The notes beneath the pieces were generated by a model. It ran no database searches. It was given only the letters and a program-made list of their open reading frames with translations, and was not told where the DNA came from. A stretch of 48,262 bases of DNA, taken from assembly GCF_025628885.1 (NCBI RefSeq), contig NZ_JAOTIF010000036.1, forward strand, positions 1-48,262. The letters run 5' to 3'. Of the stretch, positions 44,493-48,262 are shown in pieces (positions within the stretch are counted from its first letter, which is position 1; each line of letters starts with the position of its first letter). Made by a program: the position numbers and the translations under genes. Source of the DNA: Paraflavisolibacter caeni. GTDB lineage: Bacteria > Bacteroidota > Bacteroidia > Chitinophagales > Chitinophagaceae.

Positions 44493-46810
44493 TATTTCAT
44501 TGATGCCGTTGCATGACTGATTGAAAGCGGATATGCTTTATCTCTTTTCAGTGCAACAAAGAATCGCTTACCAGATCCATCGGCATTCACTTTATACAAA
44601 TTCCAGTTATTGGCATCAACTTCCTCCAGACGAAAACTTTGCGAAGCATCTGCCAACTCTTTTTTAACCCACCTTGGAAAAGCATTGGCAGCCCTTGCAT
44701 TCTCCCAGGTTCTTATCGTTTTAAAAATAGCATCCTTCTGAGGGCAGCTTTCAACATCTTTCTGGTTCAGATGCAAACTGTATGTTGTTCCAACACCCAC
44801 AGAAATTGCTTGTATATGCTCGTATTGTTCAACTTTTGAATTGGCTTTAATAGGGAAATTGCCGCCCATGCCTGCCGGGAAAAAGTTGGCGTATGTTACA
44901 TCTCTCAGGTCCTTTCCCTGGCTAGTGGTGCTGCCCCACTCCCGGGTATCGGCATCGTAAAGATTTTTGCCGCCACCAACATTCCAAATGCTTTGATAAT
45001 GCCATGACCCTTCTGACAAAGTAGCCCCTGTAAAACGGATGTACGGAACGCCAAGTGCAGCCGCCCTTTCAAACATTTTCCCAAAGAAACGCTTAGCCGA
45101 GTAATAGCCATGCCCGTTGTTGAACAAAAACTCCTGCCCGTCGAAATCGTAGTAGCTTAATCCATTGATTTTGCATACTTCAGCGTAATATTCTGCTATT
45201 TTATCCTGCAACTGCATGTTGGGTATAAGCCCGTCGTAACCGTAATTAACTGTTACCTGCAGCTTGTAAATCGTATCGCCGGTAGCATGGCTTTCCGGAG
45301 ATGTTTTCCAATAGCCACGTTTTACATTTAAAAGGCGGTATGGTGGTTTATCTGAAACGCCCATATAATGAATTAGCTCTTTTCCGATTTTCACCATGTT
45401 TAAGTTAGCACAATGCCCTTCCCAACTGGCAATTTCCTCCAGATATTTTGGGTCATTAACAAGGATGATCGTATCTGCCGCATCAATGCTTTTTACCAAC
45501 AATCGTTTTTGCTGATAGCACAAGCTATCGCTGGGAATAGGGCTGGCGTCTTTAGTGCCCGGCGCCAGTGAATTGGTGATAGGCGTACGGCCTATCATAA
45601 TTCCATACTTCGCAGCCATTTCCGAAAACTCTTTGTGCGACAGGTTTCCAGATGTGAGCTTCAAAGGCTTTTTCCCGAAATTTTTGCCATCGATATAACC
45701 TTCATTGCCACGGTCGGGTCTTAAAAAACCCTGGTCGTATAAACTGATTGCCTTAAAGCCTAAGCGGTCCGTATAGGAAATGATGCTGTCGTACATATTT
45801 CCGCTGGTAATGGCATCGGGAACAAATGCAGCCGGGTCTTTTACCCATTTACCGTTGATGGTGGGATATGGTAATTTTTCGGATAAAACAATGTTTTTTA
45901 CAACATTCATCAATGCAGTGCTATCGGGGCTGCCCCATAATGCTACCGACGAACCTATATAATCCACTCCCGGCAAGGGCTGAACATCGATGTGATTGGG
46001 TTTGTTGGCAGGCATATTTGGTATCAATGAAAAATAAATTTCCCGCTTCTGCGACCGGTCTCTAGAATGATAAGAAATAGAAATTCGTCCTTTTTTATCA
46101 ACCCCTGCTGCATTACCGTACAATGTACGATAATAGGGTTCTTTGTGCGCATAAAAAGCAACATCGCTGATGCCATTTCCTCCCAATGTAAATACCTGCC
46201 CTTCATACAAATTTCCGGGCAATGGATACAGCTTCGGGTCCGGACTGTGGATGATATACTGAAAAGGGGCTGCATCACCTTGAAGGTCAGAAGTGCCACC
46301 CAAAGTATTATCGTTCAGGGCGAGCATACCTATGGCGTAATTTACCGCATCACTGGTATCGCGGGCAACACCGATGATTTCGCCAAAAAGATTGGTGATA
46401 TTGGTATGATAAGGACCCCATTGAATGCCTTCGATCCCTTTGCGTGGTGCCAGGGACAAAAGAGTCATCCTGAAATATTTCTGCTGTGCGACCAGGCCGA
46501 TGCGGGCAACCGATTGGTTTGAAAAAGTTAAAGTGATCTCCTTCTTTGCCTTGCTATAAGTTGCTTTAACCGGCTCATAATAAACCTTTTTGCCGCCATC
46601 GTACAGGCTCAATAAAGGTGATGGCTTATCCGCCGGGCTAAATTCCTTATGGGGATGAACCGTTGTATTCTTCATGCTGGTGATATAACCACGACCATCT
46701 ATATGGATTTTAAAATAATCGGTTTTAAAATCAGCCTGCGCAACTAAATTAGTTGTAACGGCCAATAATGCAATCAGCAATAATTGGCCTTTAAATATTT
46801 TGGAGATCAT
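44492..46810 (-). CDS. Unassigned large secreted protein, possible TIM-barrel glycosidase
   Basis: A 772-residue exported protein with a signal peptide at about 1-25 (ends LVAQ). An N-terminal beta-sandwich is likely at about 28-290 (FKIHIDGRGYITSMKNTTVH, then a WGPYHTNI segment). A barrel-like central region follows from about 330, with ITSGNMYDSIISYTDRLGFK and a strand ending GLSYYDFDGQEFLFNNG, where Asp and Glu residues at the strand end look catalytic. A small beta insert with LIHYMGVSDKPPYRLLNVKRG interrupts the barrel. This order (beta-sandwich, barrel, beta domain) is typical of GH31/GH36/GH97-type alpha-glycosidases, but no family motif allows a firm call. It lies 42 bp after the beta-helix gene upstream and is probably cotranscribed with it. 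Confidence 0.65.
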   Translation of the reverse strand: MISKIFKGQLLLIALLAVTTNLVAQADFKTDYFKIHIDGRGYITSMKNTTVHPHKEFSPADKPSPLLSLYDGGKKVYYEPVKATYSKAKKEITLTFSNQSVARIGLVAQQKYFRMTLLSLAPRKGIEGIQWGPYHTNITNLFGEIIGVARDTSDAVNYAIGMLALNDNTLGGTSDLQGDAAPFQYIIHSPDPKLYPLPGNLYEGQVFTLGGNGISDVAFYAHKEPYYRTLYGNAAGVDKKGRISISYHSRDRSQKREIYFSLIPNMPANKPNHIDVQPLPGVDYIGSSVALWGSPDSTALMNVVKNIVLSEKLPYPTINGKWVKDPAAFVPDAITSGNMYDSIISYTDRLGFKAISLYDQGFLRPDRGNEGYIDGKNFGKKPLKLTSGNLSHKEFSEMAAKYGIMIGRTPITNSLAPGTKDASPIPSDSLCYQQKRLLVKSIDAADTIILVNDPKYLEEIASWEGHCANLNMVKIGKELIHYMGVSDKPPYRLLNVKRGYWKTSPESHATGDTIYKLQVTVNYGYDGLIPNMQLQDKIAEYYAEVCKINGLSYYDFDGQEFLFNNGHGYYSAKRFFGKMFERAAALGVPYIRFTGATLSEGSWHYQSIWNVGGGKNLYDADTREWGSTTSQGKDLRDVTYANFFPAGMGGNFPIKANSKVEQYEHIQAISVGVGTTYSLHLNQKDVESCPQKDAIFKTIRTWENARAANAFPRWVKKELADASQSFRLEEVDANNWNLYKVNADGSGKRFFVALKRDKAYPLSISHATASMK

Positions 46811-46852
46811 TATATAACTTATTGATTATTGATTGAAACTTTATATGAGTAT

Positions 46853-48262
46853 TTACCATACTTTAATTTTTTGCTTTCCGCTGCTCCTGATTTCAAATGG
46901 ACCAGGCGAGGGATTAGTCACATTACGCTTTTTGCCGAAATAATCTGTATCGATCTTTAATGGCGAGCCATCTGTGTTTTCGAAAGGCAAATCCGGAACA
47001 AGAGCCCTGGTCAAAGTTTCGGTAGTCACCAGCTTTCTTTTTTGCCCGTTCAGCCAATTTTTGTCCAATGAAATTTCCAGGTACATACCATCGTTTTCGG
47101 CTGTCAAGTTTGCCATGGCATCATAGTCATTGATGACCAAAGCATTCCTTTCTATGGCCTGTTGGTCCTGATATTTTTTCATTTGCTCTTTTGCGCTTTT
47201 ACTCATCTCTCCAAACCTCTTTTGATTGTCGGTGCTTCCAGCCCTGATTACGCCTTTCGTGTATACATTACCATCGAAGACAACCGGCAACAATGCCTTA
47301 CTGTATTCCCGGGCATTTCCATCTCTCACAAACAGGTTATTCACAAACTGAACATCACCACCTGGATTGTCGTGCAGGCTGACAAGGGAAGTAGAATGAG
47401 GTTTATGATAGGGTGTCAAACGGCTATCATAGTTGATCACATTTATTTTACCGGCAAAAATGTTATGAACAAAAGCTGCCCCTCTTGAGTTCATAAGAAG
47501 GTTTGTTTTAGACAGCAAGATATTATTGCTGACCAGCATAGGTCCATGATCTACCTCCAGGAAAATATCCTCGTCATTATCATGCATCAGGTTATTCTTT
47601 ACCTGGGCTCCCTGGGCCATCCAATCGAGCCAAATTCCCAGGTTGCTCCTGTAAATATGGTTATGACGAATCTGCACATCTACGGCGCCGTGAAATTTAA
47701 TGGCTGCCTGTTCGTATCCGCTAAATAAGCGCTTAATAAAAATATCATGGATCGTGTTGCCCTCTATGATACTAAACGCACAGCCCATGCTACCCACAAT
47801 ACCTGTTTGCTCGCAATTGGAGATGGTGTTGTTACGAACAATGTGCCCCCCAATGGTTCCTTTGTTCCAACCAAAGGCTAATGCTCTTTTAATGGTACCT
47901 ACATAACCTTCTGCAGACTCTGTCTGATTGTTATCATGATCATCGCCATATTTACCCAATGCTATGCCTACACATTTTGAGTAACGAACAGTGTTGTTCT
48001 CTATGATCCAGCCCCGGCTCCAATGTGTACCGATTAATCCCATTTGTTCTGCTGTAGGTGGTGCCCAGTTGGTAGCGGCCTGTTCCATAGTAAAGCCACG
48101 AACTGTAATAAAATTTATAAATGGTTGGTCGGGATAAAATACAGTTTCACGAACGTTGATTTCAGTTATTTCGTTATTGGGGTTTACGTTTTTAAACTGT
48201 GCCCAAATGGTTGTTGTTGCTGTATCGACAGAAGCTGTCCAAAGTTGGCTCTTTTCATCAGC
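46853..48262 (-). CDS. Secreted right-handed beta-helix protein, GH141-like, 5' end outside window
   Basis: The frame is open to the last base of the window: 58 codons precede the internal ATG at 48088, reading ADEKSQLWTASVDTATTTIW and on to YPDQPFINFITVRGF. That part aligns with the paralogue at 42431, so the gene starts outside. About 469 residues are visible. Beta-helix rungs include GWIIENNTVRYSKCVGIALG, FSIIEGNTIHDIFIKRLFSG and IWLDWMAQGAQVKNNLMHDN. The C-terminus KRNVTNPSPGPFE matches the paralogue. As there, a GH141-type alpha-L-fucosidase role is plausible but unproven. Composition is like the surrounding genes, in contrast to the GC-rich paralogue, so this is probably the resident copy. 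Confidence 0.72.
   Translation of the reverse strand, partial: ADEKSQLWTASVDTATTTIWAQFKNVNPNNEITEINVRETVFYPDQPFINFITVRGFTMEQAATNWAPPTAEQMGLIGTHWSRGWIIENNTVRYSKCVGIALGKYGDDHDNNQTESAEGYVGTIKRALAFGWNKGTIGGHIVRNNTISNCEQTGIVGSMGCAFSIIEGNTIHDIFIKRLFSGYEQAAIKFHGAVDVQIRHNHIYRSNLGIWLDWMAQGAQVKNNLMHDNDEDIFLEVDHGPMLVSNNILLSKTNLLMNSRGAAFVHNIFAGKINVINYDSRLTPYHKPHSTSLVSLHDNPGGDVQFVNNLFVRDGNAREYSKALLPVVFDGNVYTKGVIRAGSTDNQKRFGEMSKSAKEQMKKYQDQQAIERNALVINDYDAMANLTAENDGMYLEISLDKNWLNGQKRKLVTTETLTRALVPDLPFENTDGSPLKIDTDYFGKKRNVTNPSPGPFEIRSSGKQKIKVW

Noticed and set aside
1-48262. CRISPR array, insertion sequence, tRNA, or integrase
   Set aside because: No regularly spaced repeats, transposase motifs or cloverleaf sequences were seen on either strand.

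Overview
The window looks like a polysaccharide-utilisation region of a Bacteroidota chromosome, most likely of the Chitinophagaceae/Sphingobacteriia type. The reasons are two SusC/SusD pairs, SusD-linked lipoproteins with DUF4998, DUF4959 and DUF5000 domains, many secreted glycoside hydrolases with Sec or lipoprotein signals, A/T-rich starts without clear Shine-Dalgarno sequences, and moderate-to-low GC. I saw no tRNA, rRNA, CRISPR array or insertion sequence.

Layout. (1) 1-3810, plus strand: the end of an operon with an unrecognised alpha/alpha-type protein cut by the window edge, a GH105 unsaturated uronyl hydrolase and a DUF2264 protein. It ends in a convergent zone (3811-4282) that holds a decayed repeat of the first gene's tail and two copies of one terminator hairpin. 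(2) 4283-17222, minus strand: two tandem SusC/SusD operons. The upstream one carries two extra surface lipoproteins. (3) 17223-18288: remains of a third operon of the same kind, reduced to an upstream conserved block, the tail of a DUF5000 lipoprotein gene with a frameshift, and its terminator. (4) 18289-19173: an AraC-type regulator. (5) 19258-38633, minus strand: a long catabolic operon read as GH92, DUF5054, GH92, GH29, GH29, GH95, DUF5054, then a dehydrogenase-like protein with two cytochrome c motifs. A divergent GntR/UTRA regulator (38774-39502) sits at its head with a palindromic operator candidate. (6) 39661-48262, minus strand: a second enzyme cluster with a beta-helix (GH141-like) protein cut by the window edge, an unassigned secreted protein, a second beta-helix protein of visibly higher GC, and a third DUF5054 protein.

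How the genes fit together: SusC/SusD complexes would bind and import oligosaccharides. Periplasmic or surface exo-enzymes would remove fucose-type residues (GH29 x2, GH95, perhaps GH141 x2), alpha-mannose-type residues (GH92 x2, perhaps the three GH38-like DUF5054 proteins) and unsaturated uronic acids (GH105). The mix points to a branched, fucose-containing, non-sulfated heteroglycan with uronic acids. No sulfatase and no endo-acting lyase is visible here, and the substrate is inferred. 

The least explained parts are: the triple DUF5054 set with a GH38-like zinc-site pattern; a conserved block of about 45 bp beside all three SusC-type loci; the collapsed third SusC/SusD operon; and a GC-rich beta-helix gene that seems to have arrived with the tail of its former upstream neighbour.
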